A stretch of DNA of 64,000 nucleotides from Falsirhodobacter flavus (lineage in GTDB: Bacteria; Pseudomonadota; Alphaproteobacteria; Rhodobacterales; Rhodobacteraceae), in the NCBI GenBank assembly GCA_029846755.1, contig JARWBI010000010.1, forward strand, positions 1 to 64,000, written 5' to 3'. Positions within the stretch are counted from its first letter, which is position 1, and every line of letters begins with the position of its first letter. Below the pieces are notes generated by a model, which was not told the DNA's origin, did not search any database, and saw only the letters and a list, made by a program, of their open reading frames with translations. The position numbers and the translations under genes were made by a program. This document shows, piece by piece, positions 27,800 to 37,892 of the stretch.

Positions 27800-28966
27800 G
27801 TGAAAAGCCTTCGCTTCGCCGCCATAGCATCGCTGCTGTTTCTTGCGTCCTGCAAAGCGGTTGTGTTGTCGCCTTCGGGTGATATCGCCGCACAGCAGCG
27901 CGATCTGCTGCTTCTGTCCACGGGGCTCATGCTCCTCATCATCGTGCCGGTCATGGCGCTGGTTGTGTTCTTCGCGTGGAAGTATCGCGCGTCGAATCGG
28001 GATGCCGAATACGATCCCGACTGGCACCACTCGACCCGGCTGGAGCTGGTGATCTGGTCGGCGCCGCTGCTGATCATCATCTGCCTTGGCGCGCTGACCT
28101 GGGTCGGCACGCACCTTCTGGACCCTTACCGCAAGCTGGACCGCATCTCGGCCGACAAGGCGATCGAGGCGGAATACACGCCGCTGCGCGTGCAGGTCGT
28201 ATCGATGGACTGGAAATGGCTGTTCATCTATCCCGAATACGGTTTCGCGACGGTGAACGAGCTGGCGGCCCCGGTGGACCGGCCGATCGAGTTTTCGCTG
28301 ACCTCGACCTCGGTGATGAACGCCTTCTACATCCCCGCGATGGCCGGCATGATCTATTCCATGCCCGCGATGGAGACGAAGCTGAACGGCGTCTTCAACA
28401 ACGAGGGCGTGTATGACGGCTTCTCGTCGCATTATTCGGGCCACGGTTTCTCGGGGATGCGGTTCAAGGCGCACGCGCTGGATCAGGCCGGGTTCGACCA
28501 GTGGGTCGCCGATGTCCGCGCGTCGGACACTGCGCTGGACCGCGCCGAATACCTGGAGTTGGAAAAGCCCAGCGAACATGTCCCGCCGACCCGGTTCGGC
28601 ACGGTCGATGCCGATCTTTATCACGCGATCCTGAACTTCTGTGTCGAATCGGGCAAGATGTGCATGGACGAGATGATGGCGCTGGACCGGCAAGGCGGCA
28701 TGGGCATCGCCGGCATCATGAACGTCACCGCATTGACGCATGACAAATACGCACGGCGCGGCACGGTTCTGGGCAGCGCCCCGGTCACGGTCGACGCCTT
28801 CTGCACGGTGCTGGATTCGCAGCGCATGTACGGCTCGCTTGAAACCGAGGTCGTGCAGCCGAAACCGGCCACCCCGATTCGCGGTCACGCGCTGGCACAG
28901 CCCGCCATGTCGCTGACGCCGACCTTCACACTTCTTTCCACGCCCCGCGGCGCGGAAGCTCTCTGA
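27800..28966 (+). CDS. cyoA: cytochrome bo quinol oxidase subunit II
   Basis: Subunit II of a quinol-oxidising terminal oxidase; 388 residues. A lipoprotein signal ([13 protein letters not shown], lipobox Cys19) is followed by two membrane helices and a periplasmic cupredoxin domain. The CuA ligands of cytochrome c oxidases are absent; instead the quinol-oxidase strings [19 protein letters not shown] and [16 protein letters not shown] are present. The GTG start at 27800 follows GGAAAAG. First gene of a run extending through cyoBCD, SURF1 and a two-component pair. Confidence 0.95.
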   Translation: MKSLRFAAIASLLFLASCKAVVLSPSGDIAAQQRDLLLLSTGLMLLIIVPVMALVVFFAWKYRASNRDAEYDPDWHHSTRLELVIWSAPLLIIICLGALTWVGTHLLDPYRKLDRISADKAIEAEYTPLRVQVVSMDWKWLFIYPEYGFATVNELAAPVDRPIEFSLTSTSVMNAFYIPAMAGMIYSMPAMETKLNGVFNNEGVYDGFSSHYSGHGFSGMRFKAHALDQAGFDQWVADVRASDTALDRAEYLELEKPSEHVPPTRFGTVDADLYHAILNFCVESGKMCMDEMMALDRQGGMGIAGIMNVTALTHDKYARRGTVLGSAPVTVDAFCTVLDSQRMYGSLETEVVQPKPATPIRGHALAQPAMSLTPTFTLLSTPRGAEAL

Positions 28967-28979
28967 CGGAACCCGCACC

Positions 28980-30971
28980 ATGACGCTCACCGAATTCATC
29001 TTCGGCCGCCTTGACTGGAACGCGATTCCCTATGATCCGATCGTGCAGCTGACCTTCGTGGCTGTGGCGCTCGGCGGGATCGCCCTTGTCGGCGCGCTGA
29101 CCTACTTCAAGCTCTGGGGCTATCTCTGGAACGAGTGGTTCACCTCGGTGGACCACAAGAAGATCGGGATCATGTACATGATCCTCGGCCTTGTCATGCT
29201 GCTGCGCGGCTTTGCCGACGCGATCATGATGCGGATCCAGCAGGCGATCGCCTTCAACGGGTCCGAAGGATACCTGAACGCGCACCACTACGACCAGATC
29301 TTCACGGCGCACGGCGTCATCATGATCTTCTTCGTGGCGATGCCGTGGGTGACGGGGCTGATGAACTATGTCGTCCCGCTTCAGATCGGCGCGCGCGACG
29401 TGTCCTTCCCGTTCCTGAACAACTTCTCGTTCTGGATGACGACGGGCGGTGCGATCATCACCATGATCTCGCTGTTCATCGGCGAATACGGGCAGACGGG
29501 CTGGCTGGCCTTCCCGCCGCTGTCGGGGATCGGGGCGTCGCCCTATGTCGGCGTCGACTATTACATCTGGGGGCTTCAGGTCGCGGGTGTCGGCACGACG
29601 CTGTCCGGTATCAACCTGCTGGTCACCATCATCAAGATGCGCGCACCGGGCATGACCATGATGAAGATGCCGATCTTCACCTGGACCTCGCTGTGCACGA
29701 ACGTGCTGATCGTCGCGTCCTTCCCGGTGCTGACGGTGGTTCTGGTGCTGCTTTCGCTTGACCGTTACGTGGGGACGAACTTCTTCACGAACGATCTGGG
29801 CGGCAACCCCATGATGTATGTGAACCTGATCTGGATCTGGGGCCACCCGGAGGTCTACATCCTGATCCTGCCGCTGTTCGGCGTCTTCTCGGAAGTGGTG
29901 TCGACCTTCACCGGCAAGCGCCTGTTCGGCTATACCTCGATGGTCTATGCCACGGTCGTCATCACGGTTCTGTCCTATCTGGTCTGGCTGCACCACTTCT
30001 TCACGATGGGGTCGGGGGCTTCGGTGAACTCGTTCTTCGGGATCACCACGATGATCATCTCGATCCCGACAGGGGCGAAGATCTTCAACTGGCTGTTCAC
30101 GATGTATAAGGGCCGCATCCGGTTCGAACTGCCGATGATGTGGACGGTCGCCTTCATGCTGACCTTCACGGTCGGCGGGATGACGGGCGTGCTTCTGGCG
30201 GTTCCGCCGGCGGACTTCGTGCTCCACAACTCGCTGTTCCTGATCGCGCACTTCCACAACGTCATCATCGGCGGCGTGGTGTTCGGCCTCTTCGCGGCGA
30301 TCAACTTCTGGTGGCCCAAGGCGTTCGGCTTCCGGCTGGACCCGTTCTGGGGCAAGGTGTCGTTCTGGGGCTGGGTCGTCGGCTACTGGGTCGCCTTCAC
30401 GCCGCTTTATGTGCTGGGCCTGATGGGGGTCACCCGCCGGATGCGCGTCTTCGACGATCCGAGCCTTCAGATCTGGTTCCAGATCGCGGCGGTCGGCGCG
30501 TTCATCGTGGCCATCGGCATCGGGGCCTTCCTGATCCAGATCGCCGTGTCCATCTGGAAGCGCGACCAGCTGCGCGATTTCACGGGCGATCCGTGGGGTG
30601 GGCGCACGCTGGAATGGGCAACCTCGTCCCCGCCGCCGGATTACAACTTCGCGTTCACGCCGGTCGCGCATGACGTCGATGCCTGGCACGACATGAAGGC
30701 GCGGAACTATCAGCGTCCGACGACCGGCTTTGCCGAGATCCACATGCCGCGCGGCACCGGGGCAGGCGTCATCCTGTCGGTCCTTGCGGTGATCTGCGGC
30801 TTTGCGCTCGTGTGGTATATCTGGTGGCTGGCGGCGCTGTCTTTCATCGGGATCGTCGGCTATTCGATCTATCACACCTTCGACAACGACCGCGATTACT
30901 ACATCCCCGTGGATGAGGTGATCGAGACCGAGCGCAAGCGCGAAGCCCAACTGGCGAGCCTGAAAGCATGA
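28980..30971 (+). CDS. cyoB: cytochrome bo quinol oxidase subunit I
   Basis: Catalytic heme-copper subunit, 663 residues and about fourteen or fifteen membrane helices. Key ligands are visible: heme b His in [16 protein letters not shown], CuB His and cross-linked Tyr in [15 protein letters not shown], CuB His pair in [10 protein letters not shown], and heme His residues in [11 protein letters not shown]. Reduces O2 to water and pumps protons. Thirteen bases after cyoA; its stop overlaps the start of cyoC. Confidence 0.97.
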   Translation: MTLTEFIFGRLDWNAIPYDPIVQLTFVAVALGGIALVGALTYFKLWGYLWNEWFTSVDHKKIGIMYMILGLVMLLRGFADAIMMRIQQAIAFNGSEGYLNAHHYDQIFTAHGVIMIFFVAMPWVTGLMNYVVPLQIGARDVSFPFLNNFSFWMTTGGAIITMISLFIGEYGQTGWLAFPPLSGIGASPYVGVDYYIWGLQVAGVGTTLSGINLLVTIIKMRAPGMTMMKMPIFTWTSLCTNVLIVASFPVLTVVLVLLSLDRYVGTNFFTNDLGGNPMMYVNLIWIWGHPEVYILILPLFGVFSEVVSTFTGKRLFGYTSMVYATVVITVLSYLVWLHHFFTMGSGASVNSFFGITTMIISIPTGAKIFNWLFTMYKGRIRFELPMMWTVAFMLTFTVGGMTGVLLAVPPADFVLHNSLFLIAHFHNVIIGGVVFGLFAAINFWWPKAFGFRLDPFWGKVSFWGWVVGYWVAFTPLYVLGLMGVTRRMRVFDDPSLQIWFQIAAVGAFIVAIGIGAFLIQIAVSIWKRDQLRDFTGDPWGGRTLEWATSSPPPDYNFAFTPVAHDVDAWHDMKARNYQRPTTGFAEIHMPRGTGAGVILSVLAVICGFALVWYIWWLAALSFIGIVGYSIYHTFDNDRDYYIPVDEVIETERKREAQLASLKA

Positions 30972-31588
30972 GCACGATCATCCTTCCAAAAGACCGGGCG
31001 ACGTTCCACCTGACCGAGGAGCCGCATCATCCCGAAGGCCACAGCACCATGCTGGGCTTCTGGATCTATCTGATGAGCGACTGCCTGATGTTCGCCGTGC
31101 TGTTCGCGGTGTTCGCAGTGCTGGGCAACAACTTTGCCGCCGGGCCGGGCCCGAAGGACCTGTTCGACCTCGAGCTTGTGGCGCTGAACACGGCGATGCT
31201 GCTGTTCTCGTCCATCACCTACGGCTTTGCGATGCTGGCCATGGTGAAAAACAACAGCCGTCAGGTGCTGATCTGGCTGGGGATCACGGGGCTGTTCGGC
31301 CTCGCCTTCCTTGCCATTGAACTCTACGAGTTCCACCACCTGATCCATATCGGCGCGACGCCGCAGCGGTCGGCCTTCCTTTCGGCCTTCTTCACGCTGG
31401 TCGGAACGCACGGGCTGCACGTCACCTTCGGCCTGATCTGGCTGGTGACGCTGATGGTGCAGGTGTCCAAGCGCGGTCTGACGGCCGCCAACCAGCGCCG
31501 TCTGGGCTGTCTGAGCCTGTTCTGGCACTTCCTCGACGTCATCTGGATCGGCGTCTTCACCTTCGTCTATTTGCTGGGGATGATCTGA
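30968..31588 (+). CDS. cyoC: cytochrome bo quinol oxidase subunit III
   Basis: A 206-residue membrane subunit with five hydrophobic helices. Family strings are [23 protein letters not shown], the conserved Glu region [13 protein letters not shown], and [20 protein letters not shown] at 30968 overlaps the cyoB stop (ATGA) and its own stop overlaps cyoD (TGATG). Confidence 0.96.
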   Translation: MSTIILPKDRATFHLTEEPHHPEGHSTMLGFWIYLMSDCLMFAVLFAVFAVLGNNFAAGPGPKDLFDLELVALNTAMLLFSSITYGFAMLAMVKNNSRQVLIWLGITGLFGLAFLAIELYEFHHLIHIGATPQRSAFLSAFFTLVGTHGLHVTFGLIWLVTLMVQVSKRGLTAANQRRLGCLSLFWHFLDVIWIGVFTFVYLLGMI

Positions 31589-31950
31589 TGGCTTCTCATT
31601 CGCATCACGACGACCATTCGCACGGATCGATGAAGTCCTATGTCACGGGCTTCGTCCTTTCGGTGATCCTGACGGCGATTCCGTTCTATCTGGTGATGAC
31701 CGGCGGGCTGGAAAGCAAAGGCTGGACCGCAGCGGTGGTGATCGGCATGGCGGTCGTGCAGATCCTCGTGCACATGATCTTCTTCCTGCACATGACCACC
31801 TCGGCCGAGGAGGGGTGGACCATGACCGCGCTGATCTTCACGATCATCGTAGTGGTCATCATGCTGGCCGGCTCTATCTGGGTCATGTATCACATGAACA
31901 CCAACATGATGCCGGGCCACGACATGGACCTGATGAGCGTTCCGCAGTGA
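31588..31950 (+). CDS. cyoD: cytochrome bo quinol oxidase subunit IV
   Basis: A 120-residue assembly/stability subunit with three membrane helices; the HMIFFLHMTTSAEEGWTM loop is typical of CyoD. His-rich N-terminus (SHSHHDDHSHGSMKSYVTGF). Its TGA overlaps the GTG of the SURF1 gene. Confidence 0.94.
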   Translation: MASHSHHDDHSHGSMKSYVTGFVLSVILTAIPFYLVMTGGLESKGWTAAVVIGMAVVQILVHMIFFLHMTTSAEEGWTMTALIFTIIVVVIMLAGSIWVMYHMNTNMMPGHDMDLMSVPQ

Positions 31951-32657
31951 CCGAGGCAGGGCCGGAACGCGCGCCGCGATCGGCCCTGACGCTTGCGGTG
32001 CTTGGGGCGCTTGCCGCCCTTGGCATCGTTCTGCTTCTGGGGCTGGGCATCTGGCAGGTCCAGCGGCTGTCCTGGAAGAACGACCTGATCCACCGGGTCG
32101 AGGCGCGGCTGGCGGAACCGCCGGTGCCGGTGCCGACCGGGCCGGTCACGCAGGCGGCGGACGAATACCGCCGCGTGACGCTGACCGGGTATTTCCTTTA
32201 CGACGACACCGTGTTTTCGCAGGCCGTGACGGCCATCGGCGGCGGGTTCTGGGTTCTGACCCCGATGCGGACGGCGAACGGCACCTATCTGGTCAACCGC
32301 GGCTTCGTGCTGCCCGAGCAGCGCGCGGCCATCCCTTCTCCCGAAGGCGAGGTGACGGTGAACGGGCTGCTGCGGATCACCGAACCGGGTGGCGGTTTCC
32401 TGCGGCAGAACGATCCTGCGGCGGATCGCTGGTTCTCGCGCGATGTCACGGCCATCGGCGCGGCCAAGGGCGTCGATCTGGCACCCTTCTTCATCGATGC
32501 CGACCGGACGGGCGATCTGCCCATCGGCGGTTTGACGGTGGTCAGCTTCCGCAACAACCACCTCAGCTATGCCCTGACATGGTTCGGGCTGGCCCTTGGC
32601 CTCCTTGCCGCGACAGTCTATGTCGCACGTCATGAGAGGCGGCTCAGGCGCGGTTAG
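31947..32657 (+). CDS. SURF1 family oxidase assembly protein
   Basis: Heme-copper oxidase assembly factor of 236 residues with the SURF1 pattern: an N-terminal helix (LGIVLLLGLGIWQVQRLSWK), a periplasmic domain (YRRVTLTGYFL, GFWVLTPMRTANGTYLVNRGFV) and a C-terminal helix (NNHLSYALTWFGLALGLLAATVYV). The GTG start at 31947 overlaps cyoD by GTGA. Its place here suggests it serves this quinol oxidase. Confidence 0.93.
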   Translation: MTEAGPERAPRSALTLAVLGALAALGIVLLLGLGIWQVQRLSWKNDLIHRVEARLAEPPVPVPTGPVTQAADEYRRVTLTGYFLYDDTVFSQAVTAIGGGFWVLTPMRTANGTYLVNRGFVLPEQRAAIPSPEGEVTVNGLLRITEPGGGFLRQNDPAADRWFSRDVTAIGAAKGVDLAPFFIDADRTGDLPIGGLTVVSFRNNHLSYALTWFGLALGLLAATVYVARHERRLRRG

Positions 32658-33899
32658 ATGAACCAGACCACCGATGGCAGGGACCTTGCGCTGCTGGTGC
32701 AGTTGCGCTGGCTGGCGGTGGCGGGGCAGATCGCGACGATCCTCGTTGCGCATCACATCATCGGTATCCGGCTGCCGCTTCTGCCCATGTGCCTTGTGCT
32801 GCTGCTGCTGGTGGCAGTCAACTTCATCAGCCTGACGCGGCTGCGGCGCTGGAAATGGGCGCTTCCGGTCGAATTGCTGATCGACGTGCTGGCGCTGGCA
32901 ACGCAGCTTGCGCTGTCGGGCGGCGCGACCAACCCCTTCACCACGCTGTTCCTCTTGCAGATCACCCTGTCGGCGGTGCTGCTCCCGCGCGAGATAAGCT
33001 GGTCGCTGGTCGGGTTGATGAGCGTGATCTTCGCGCTGCTGACCGAATTCCACCTGCCGCTGATGCTGCCCGAGGGAATGGATTTCTTTCCCGTCTATCT
33101 GGGCGGAATGTTCGTTGGCCTGACGCTGGATGCGGTGCTGATCGTCGCTTTCGTCACGCGCGTCGCTGCAAACCTGTCGGACCGGACCGCGCGGCTGGAA
33201 CGCCTGCGCCAGCGCGCCGCCGAGGAGGACCATATCGTCCGCATGGGCCTGTTCGCATCGGGCGCAGCGCATGAGTTGGGAACGCCGCTGGCCTCCATCT
33301 CGGTCATCCTTGGCGATTGGCGGCACAGTGTGACGGACCCCGAACAGCGCGAGGATATCGCCGTGATGCAGCGGGCCGTCGATCGCTGCAAGGCCATCGT
33401 CACGGGCATCCTGATGACCTCGGGCGAGGCGCGGGGTGAGGCGCCGCGTGTCACGGGCGTGCATGATTTCGTCGCGGATCTGGCGGCCGAATGGGCGCGG
33501 GGACGGAATTTTCATGGGCTGGTGCTGGAGGATCGCTTCGGCGATGATGTCCCGATCGTCTCGGATGCCACGCTGAAGAAGATGCTGATGAACGTGCTGG
33601 ACAACGCGCATGAGGTCTCGCCCGACTGGGTGGCGCTGGAGGCTGCCCGGCTGGGCGGGGATCTGGTGCTGACCGTGCGCGACCGGGGGCCGGGGTTCGC
33701 GCGCGAAATGCTGCTCGATTTCGGCCGCCCCTACAGTTCGACCAAGGGCGCGGCGGGGCGTGGGCTGGGCCTGTTCCTTGCGGTCAGCGCGCTGCGCAAA
33801 CTGGGGGGCGACGTGTCGGCCCACAATGCGGATGACGGGGCGGTGGTCACGGTGCGCCTGCCGCTGGCCTCGCTTGCGTTGGAGGGGGACGATGTCTGA
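32658..33899 (+). CDS. RegB/PrrB/ActS-like redox sensor histidine kinase
   Basis: A 413-residue membrane kinase with six N-terminal hydrophobic segments (about 12-170). The first loops contain GGATNPF (88-94), like the quinone-sensing heptapeptide of RegB. Phospho-acceptor His205 is in ASGAAHELGTPLAS, and Cys244 in VDRCKAIVTG sits where RegB has its redox Cys. N and G boxes follow: NVLDNAHEVSP, VRDRGPGF, GRGLGLFLAVSAL. It directly follows SURF1 and overlaps the regulator gene by eight bases. Likely adjusts the oxidase to quinone/redox state; whether it is the only RegB in the genome cannot be seen. Confidence 0.88.
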   Translation: MNQTTDGRDLALLVQLRWLAVAGQIATILVAHHIIGIRLPLLPMCLVLLLLVAVNFISLTRLRRWKWALPVELLIDVLALATQLALSGGATNPFTTLFLLQITLSAVLLPREISWSLVGLMSVIFALLTEFHLPLMLPEGMDFFPVYLGGMFVGLTLDAVLIVAFVTRVAANLSDRTARLERLRQRAAEEDHIVRMGLFASGAAHELGTPLASISVILGDWRHSVTDPEQREDIAVMQRAVDRCKAIVTGILMTSGEARGEAPRVTGVHDFVADLAAEWARGRNFHGLVLEDRFGDDVPIVSDATLKKMLMNVLDNAHEVSPDWVALEAARLGGDLVLTVRDRGPGFAREMLLDFGRPYSSTKGAAGRGLGLFLAVSALRKLGGDVSAHNADDGAVVTVRLPLASLALEGDDV

Positions 33900-34422
33900 A
33901 GGGCTGATGCTGCTGGTCGAGGATGACGCGGATTTCGCGGCTACCCTGAAACGGTCGCTGGAAAAGCGCGGCTTCGAGGTGGTGACGGCAAGCGGGCCGG
34001 ACATGCTGGACGGCGTGCTGGAGGCGCATCACCCCAGCCATGCCGTCGTCGATCTGAAGCTGTCGGGCGGATCGGGGCTTGTTTGCGTCGACCGGCTGCA
34101 CAAGCACGACCCAGAGATGCTGATCGTGGTGCTGACTGGCTTTGCCAGTATCGCGACGGCGGTGGAGGCGATCAAGCTGGGCGCCTGCCATTACCTGACC
34201 AAGCCGTCCAACACCGACGACATTCTGGACGCGTTCCAGCGCAGCGAGGGGAATACCTCGGTCGAGGCGGGAACAATGCCGACCACGATCAAGACGCTGG
34301 AATGGGAACGCATCCACGAAATGCTGGTTGCGACGGATTTCAACATCTCGGAAACGGCGCGGCGGCTGGGAATGCACCGCCGCACGCTGGCCCGGAAACT
34401 GGAGAAATGGCAGGTGCGGTGA
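33892..34422 (+). CDS. RegA/PrrA/ActR-like response regulator
   Basis: A 176-residue regulator with a receiver domain (phospho-acceptor Asp54 in VVDLKLSGGSGL, switch Thr in VLTGFAS, Lys in YLTKPSN) and a Fis-type helix-turn-helix (NISETARRLGMHRRTLARKLEKW) at the C-terminus, the compact RegA layout. It is the partner of the kinase gene it overlaps and is the last member of the cyo run apart from the DUF72 gene, whose ATG overlaps its stop. Confidence 0.9.
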   Translation: MSEGLMLLVEDDADFAATLKRSLEKRGFEVVTASGPDMLDGVLEAHHPSHAVVDLKLSGGSGLVCVDRLHKHDPEMLIVVLTGFASIATAVEAIKLGACHYLTKPSNTDDILDAFQRSEGNTSVEAGTMPTTIKTLEWERIHEMLVATDFNISETARRLGMHRRTLARKLEKWQVR

Positions 34423-35207
34423 TGGCAAAGGTGCGCGTGGGGATCGGCGGCTGGATATTCGAGCCGTGGCGGGGCAGCTTCTATCCCAAGGGGTTGCCGC
34501 AGTCGCAGGAGCTGCACCACGCCGCGCGCCAGTTGTCCAGCATCGAGGTCAACGGCACCTATTACCGCGCGCCTTCGCCCGACACCTATTCCAAATGGCA
34601 TGACGAAGTGCCCGAGGATTTCGTCTTTGCGCTGAAGGCGCCGCGATACGCCACAAACCGCAAGGTGCTGGCCGAGGCCGAGCCGTCGATCACCCGATTC
34701 ATCGAGGGCGGCATCGCACGTCTGGGCAGCAAACTGGGGCCGATCAACTGGCAATTCATGGCGGCGAAGAAATTCGATCCCGCAGATTTCGAGGCGTTCC
34801 TGAAGCTGCTGCCGCCCGAGGTGGACGGGCTTCGCCTGCGCCACGCGGTGGAATTGCGCCATGACAGCTTCGCGGTGCCGGAGGCGGTGGAGATGATGAG
34901 CCGCCACAACGTCGCCATCATCTGCGGTGCGGATTCGGAATATCCGCTGATCGCCGATCCGACCGCCGATTTCGTCTATGTCCGGGCGATGGGCACCACC
35001 GATGCGCATGAGGCGGGGTATTCCGAGCAAGCGCTGGACGATTGGGCGCGGCGGGCGAAGTCCTGGGCGGATGGGCATCTGCCGCAGGACATGCCGCTTC
35101 TGACCAGGCCCGAACGCAAACCGCGCGACGTGTTCCTTTATGTCATCTCGGGCGAGAAGGCGCGGAACCCGGCGGCGGCGGTTTCGGTCATTAACCGATT
35201 AACATAA
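34422..35207 (+). CDS. DUF72 family protein
   Basis: A 261-residue TIM-barrel-like protein with DUF72 strings: VGIGGWIFEPWRGSFYPKGLPQ, SSIEVNGTYYRAPSPDTYSKWHDEVPEDFVFALKAPR, and FVYVRAMGT. Function of the family is unknown. Its ATG overlaps the response-regulator stop, so it may be expressed with the cyo operon. Confidence 0.9.
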   Translation: MAKVRVGIGGWIFEPWRGSFYPKGLPQSQELHHAARQLSSIEVNGTYYRAPSPDTYSKWHDEVPEDFVFALKAPRYATNRKVLAEAEPSITRFIEGGIARLGSKLGPINWQFMAAKKFDPADFEAFLKLLPPEVDGLRLRHAVELRHDSFAVPEAVEMMSRHNVAIICGADSEYPLIADPTADFVYVRAMGTTDAHEAGYSEQALDDWARRAKSWADGHLPQDMPLLTRPERKPRDVFLYVISGEKARNPAAAVSVINRLT

Positions 35208-35289
35208 CGTCCATATTTGTCATCCTCGGGCCGCATTCAGGTCACAGGCCGGTCGTATCGATCAGGCCATTGATTAGAGAGTGCATATT

Positions 35290-35529
35290 ATGACCGATAC
35301 GAATGTCGAATTTCCCATCATCGCCCCGCTGCCCCGCCCTGCCGCCGCGCCGCAGGTCGAAACGCCGATGGACCGTCTGCGCCGTCTGGAGGCCAGCCTG
35401 ACCGATGACAGCCAGGGCTGGCTTGAGCGGCAGGACGCGCAGGGCGAGGTCGACCTGCGCAACCTGACCCGTGCCGGGTTGGTGCTGGCCGTGCTGTCCA
35501 CGGCCCTGATGGTCTGGCTGCTGGTCTAA
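35290..35529 (+). CDS. hypothetical small single-pass membrane protein
   Basis: A 79-residue protein with a Pro/Ala-rich N-terminus, a charged middle (MDRLRRLEASLTDDSQGWLERQDAQGEVDLRNL) and one C-terminal membrane helix (AGLVLAVLSTALMVWLLV). I do not recognise a family. It follows an AT-rich stretch (35208-35289) that could hold a promoter. Its stop overlaps the convergent BCCT gene by three bases. A GTG at 35281 is an alternative start. Confidence 0.6.
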   Translation: MTDTNVEFPIIAPLPRPAAAPQVETPMDRLRRLEASLTDDSQGWLERQDAQGEVDLRNLTRAGLVLAVLSTALMVWLLV

Positions 35530-37496
35530 CCCGTCAGCGAGACGTAGTGCAGGTAGCGGTCGTAATGGGCCACGATGTCGGCGATGATCTCCTCCTTGTC
35601 ATAGCCGTAGATGTCGTAGCCGCGGCTGCCCTGCGCAAGGAACACCTCGGCCCGGTAATAGCGGTTCCGGCCGCCTTCGCCGCGCGCGGTGTCGGTCAGC
35701 GCAAAGGCCGGGACGGGCTGGCTGATCGGGCGGACGCCATAGACAAAGTCGCTGATGTTCTCTCCCAGGTTCACGCGCAGGGCGACGCCTTCGTCGGTGG
35801 TTTCGACATTGGCGGCATGGCCGCGTTTACCAAGCTCCGCCTGCACCGCCTCCAGCGCGGGGATGACGGTGCTGTCCACGAAACGGTCCACCTGCGCGCG
35901 GCGCGGGTGGCTGACGATCGCGCCCAGACGGCGGCGCCACACCGCGCTTTCATTGCCGATCAGCGGCGCGGCGGGCAGGGCAGCGCTGGCGGTCAACGCG
36001 ACCTCGTCCGACAGGCCCTTCCAGATGCCGAAACACATGAAGACCATGACGATGGACAGGGGCGCCGCCGCGATCACCGCCGCCATTTCAACCGCATCCA
36101 GCCCCCCGGCCAGCAGCAGACAGCCCGCGACCCCGCCGCAGATCAGCGCCCAGAACACGCGCAGCCACAGGACGGGCTCCTCGTCGCCCTTCGATGTGAT
36201 CATGGCAATCACCAGCGCGCCCGCATCGGATGCGGTGATGAAATAGATCGCCACGAGCAGCCCGGCCAGCCATGCCAGCATGGTCGAGAAGGGCATGTAT
36301 TCGAACACCGTGAACAGCGCGATGGGCATGTTTTCGGCCACGGTGGTGGAGATCGCGCCCTGCGCGGTGTTCAGGTCCAGCCAGATCGCCAGATCTCCGA
36401 AGATTGTGAACCAGATGCAGGTGAAGCCGGCCGGGGCGAACAGCACGCCCAAAAGGAATTGCCGGATCGTCCGCCCGCGCGAGATGCGGGCGATGAACAG
36501 CCCCACGAAGGGCGACCACGACATCCACCAGCCCCAATAGAACAGCGTCCATGATCCGACCCATTCGGACTCGCCGGGCTCGTAGGCATAGATGTGGAAG
36601 GTGCGGGATACGAAGCTGTCGATATAAAGGCCGATGTTTTCCACGAAGCTTTGCAGCAGGAACCGCGTCGGCCCAAGGATCAGGATCAGCCCCATCAGCA
36701 CGAAGGACAGGATCAGGATGAACTCCGACAGCCGCCGGATGCCGTTGTCGAGGCCCGTCGCCACGGTGATCGTGGCAAGGATGGTCACGATGGCGATCAG
36801 CACGAGCTGGATGCCCGTCGATTGCGGCAGCCCCAGAAGATAGGTGCCGGTCGCGTTCAGCTGCGCAACCCCAAGGCCAAGCGAGGTCGAAAGACCCGCC
36901 AGCGTGCCGACCACCGCAAAGATGTCGATCATGTCGCCGATCGGCCCGTGGATCCGGTCGCCCAGAAGCGGCCGGAAGGCCGAGCGGATGACCAGAGGAT
37001 CGCCGCGACGAAAGCCGAAATAGGCCAAGGCCAGCCCGATCACCGCATAGATCGCCCAGGCGTGGACGCCCCAGTGGAAGAAGGTGATGCTCATCGCGTC
37101 GCGGGCGGCGGCGGGGGTTCTGGGATCCGCGTCCGGCGGGGCTTGGAAATGCATGATTGGTTCGGCGACGCCATAAAAGACGATGCCGATGCCCATACCC
37201 GCGCTGAACAGCATCGCGATCCAGGTGCCATAGCTGTAGTCGGGAACAGATTCGTCCGGCCCCAGTTTCACCTTTCCAAGCGGGCTGAAGGCGAGCCAAA
37301 GAAGAAAGATGACGAAGCCGCCGACGGCGAGCATGTAGAACCATCCCATCTCGCGCACGATCCAGCCATTGGCGGCGGTGAACCATGCGGATGCGGATTC
37401 GGGCGCAAGCGAGGCAAACAGGATCAGGCCGAGCGAGAGTATGGCCGAGCCGAAAAATGGCAGGGGGGCGACCCCCCCTGGTATGAACCTTTGCAT
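35526..37496 (-). CDS. BCCT family betaine/choline/carnitine transporter, BetT-like
   Basis: Inner-membrane osmolyte carrier of 656 residues with twelve hydrophobic segments. The BCCT glycine motif MGIGIVFYGVAEP and the Trp-rich signature WTLFYWGWWMSWSPFVGLFIARISRGR are present. The C-terminal 150 residues are hydrophilic, like the osmo-regulatory domain of BetT (VYGVRPISQPVPAF, YRAEVFLAQGSRGYDIYGY). Choline is the most likely substrate, by family. Upstream in the leader is a small perfect hairpin (37520-37535). Confidence 0.9.
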   Translation of the reverse strand: MQRFIPGGVAPLPFFGSAILSLGLILFASLAPESASAWFTAANGWIVREMGWFYMLAVGGFVIFLLWLAFSPLGKVKLGPDESVPDYSYGTWIAMLFSAGMGIGIVFYGVAEPIMHFQAPPDADPRTPAAARDAMSITFFHWGVHAWAIYAVIGLALAYFGFRRGDPLVIRSAFRPLLGDRIHGPIGDMIDIFAVVGTLAGLSTSLGLGVAQLNATGTYLLGLPQSTGIQLVLIAIVTILATITVATGLDNGIRRLSEFILILSFVLMGLILILGPTRFLLQSFVENIGLYIDSFVSRTFHIYAYEPGESEWVGSWTLFYWGWWMSWSPFVGLFIARISRGRTIRQFLLGVLFAPAGFTCIWFTIFGDLAIWLDLNTAQGAISTTVAENMPIALFTVFEYMPFSTMLAWLAGLLVAIYFITASDAGALVIAMITSKGDEEPVLWLRVFWALICGGVAGCLLLAGGLDAVEMAAVIAAAPLSIVMVFMCFGIWKGLSDEVALTASAALPAAPLIGNESAVWRRRLGAIVSHPRRAQVDRFVDSTVIPALEAVQAELGKRGHAANVETTDEGVALRVNLGENISDFVYGVRPISQPVPAFALTDTARGEGGRNRYYRAEVFLAQGSRGYDIYGYDKEEIIADIVAHYDRYLHYVSLTG

Positions 37497-37519
37497 GGCA
37501 CTGTTCCCTTCTTGTCCTT

Positions 37520-37535
37520 CGCCGCTTGCGCGGCG
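37520..37535 (-). other. small GNRA-loop hairpin in the BCCT leader
   Basis: Read on the minus strand: CGCCGC-GCAA-GCGGCG, a perfect 6-bp stem capped by a stable GNRA tetraloop. It lies between the DUF1127 gene and the BCCT start and is not followed by a T-run, so it is more likely an mRNA structure or a processing/stability element than a terminator. Confidence 0.4.
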
Positions 37536-37580
37536 TTGGACCTAAGACTAGGGCCACAATGTCGCAGGGGAAGGCTGGAT

Positions 37581-37787
37581 TCAGTGCCGCCAGTTCGTCG
37601 GGACGTCCCATCGAGCGGCTTCGGCGGCGGCCTGATCGCGCGTCAGGCCGATATCGGCAAGTCGCGCGTCATCCAGTTGCGACAGCTTGATCCTTTGTCT
37701 GCGGGCCTGATGGGCAAGGAAAAGGCGGCGCCAAAGGCCGCGCAGGCCGGAGACGGGGGCGGGGCGAGAGAGCGATTTCGCGACCAT
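37581..37787 (-). CDS. DUF1127 domain protein
   Basis: A small basic protein of 68 residues ending in the DUF1127 (YjiS-like) helix-turn region: LSQLDDARLADIGLTRDQAAAEAARWDVPTNW. AAGGAAG precedes the ATG at 37787. Such genes are stress-responsive in Rhodobacter and RNA-binding in some relatives. Here it is divergent from a LysR gene (105 bases between starts), a common pairing that suggests regulation by that LysR. Confidence 0.9.
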   Translation of the reverse strand: MVAKSLSRPAPVSGLRGLWRRLFLAHQARRQRIKLSQLDDARLADIGLTRDQAAAEAARWDVPTNWRH

Positions 37788-37892
37788 CGTGATCTTCCTT
37801 TCATGCCGGGTCGTCGTGCTTGTCAGGGATGCCACGGGTTGTTAGATTATCAAAATGAATGGTTGTTCGGCTGGTCATCACGGAAAGCGATC

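Noticed and set aside
28926-30950. A 674-codon minus-strand frame opposite cyoB
   Set aside because: Arg/His/Asp-rich low-complexity translation without motifs; cyoB on the plus strand has all heme and copper ligands.
37497-37580. CcsR-type 'cuckoo' stress RNAs downstream of the DUF1127 gene, as known in Rhodobacter
   Set aside because: The hallmark CCTCCTCCC loop motif is absent; only one GNRA hairpin is present.
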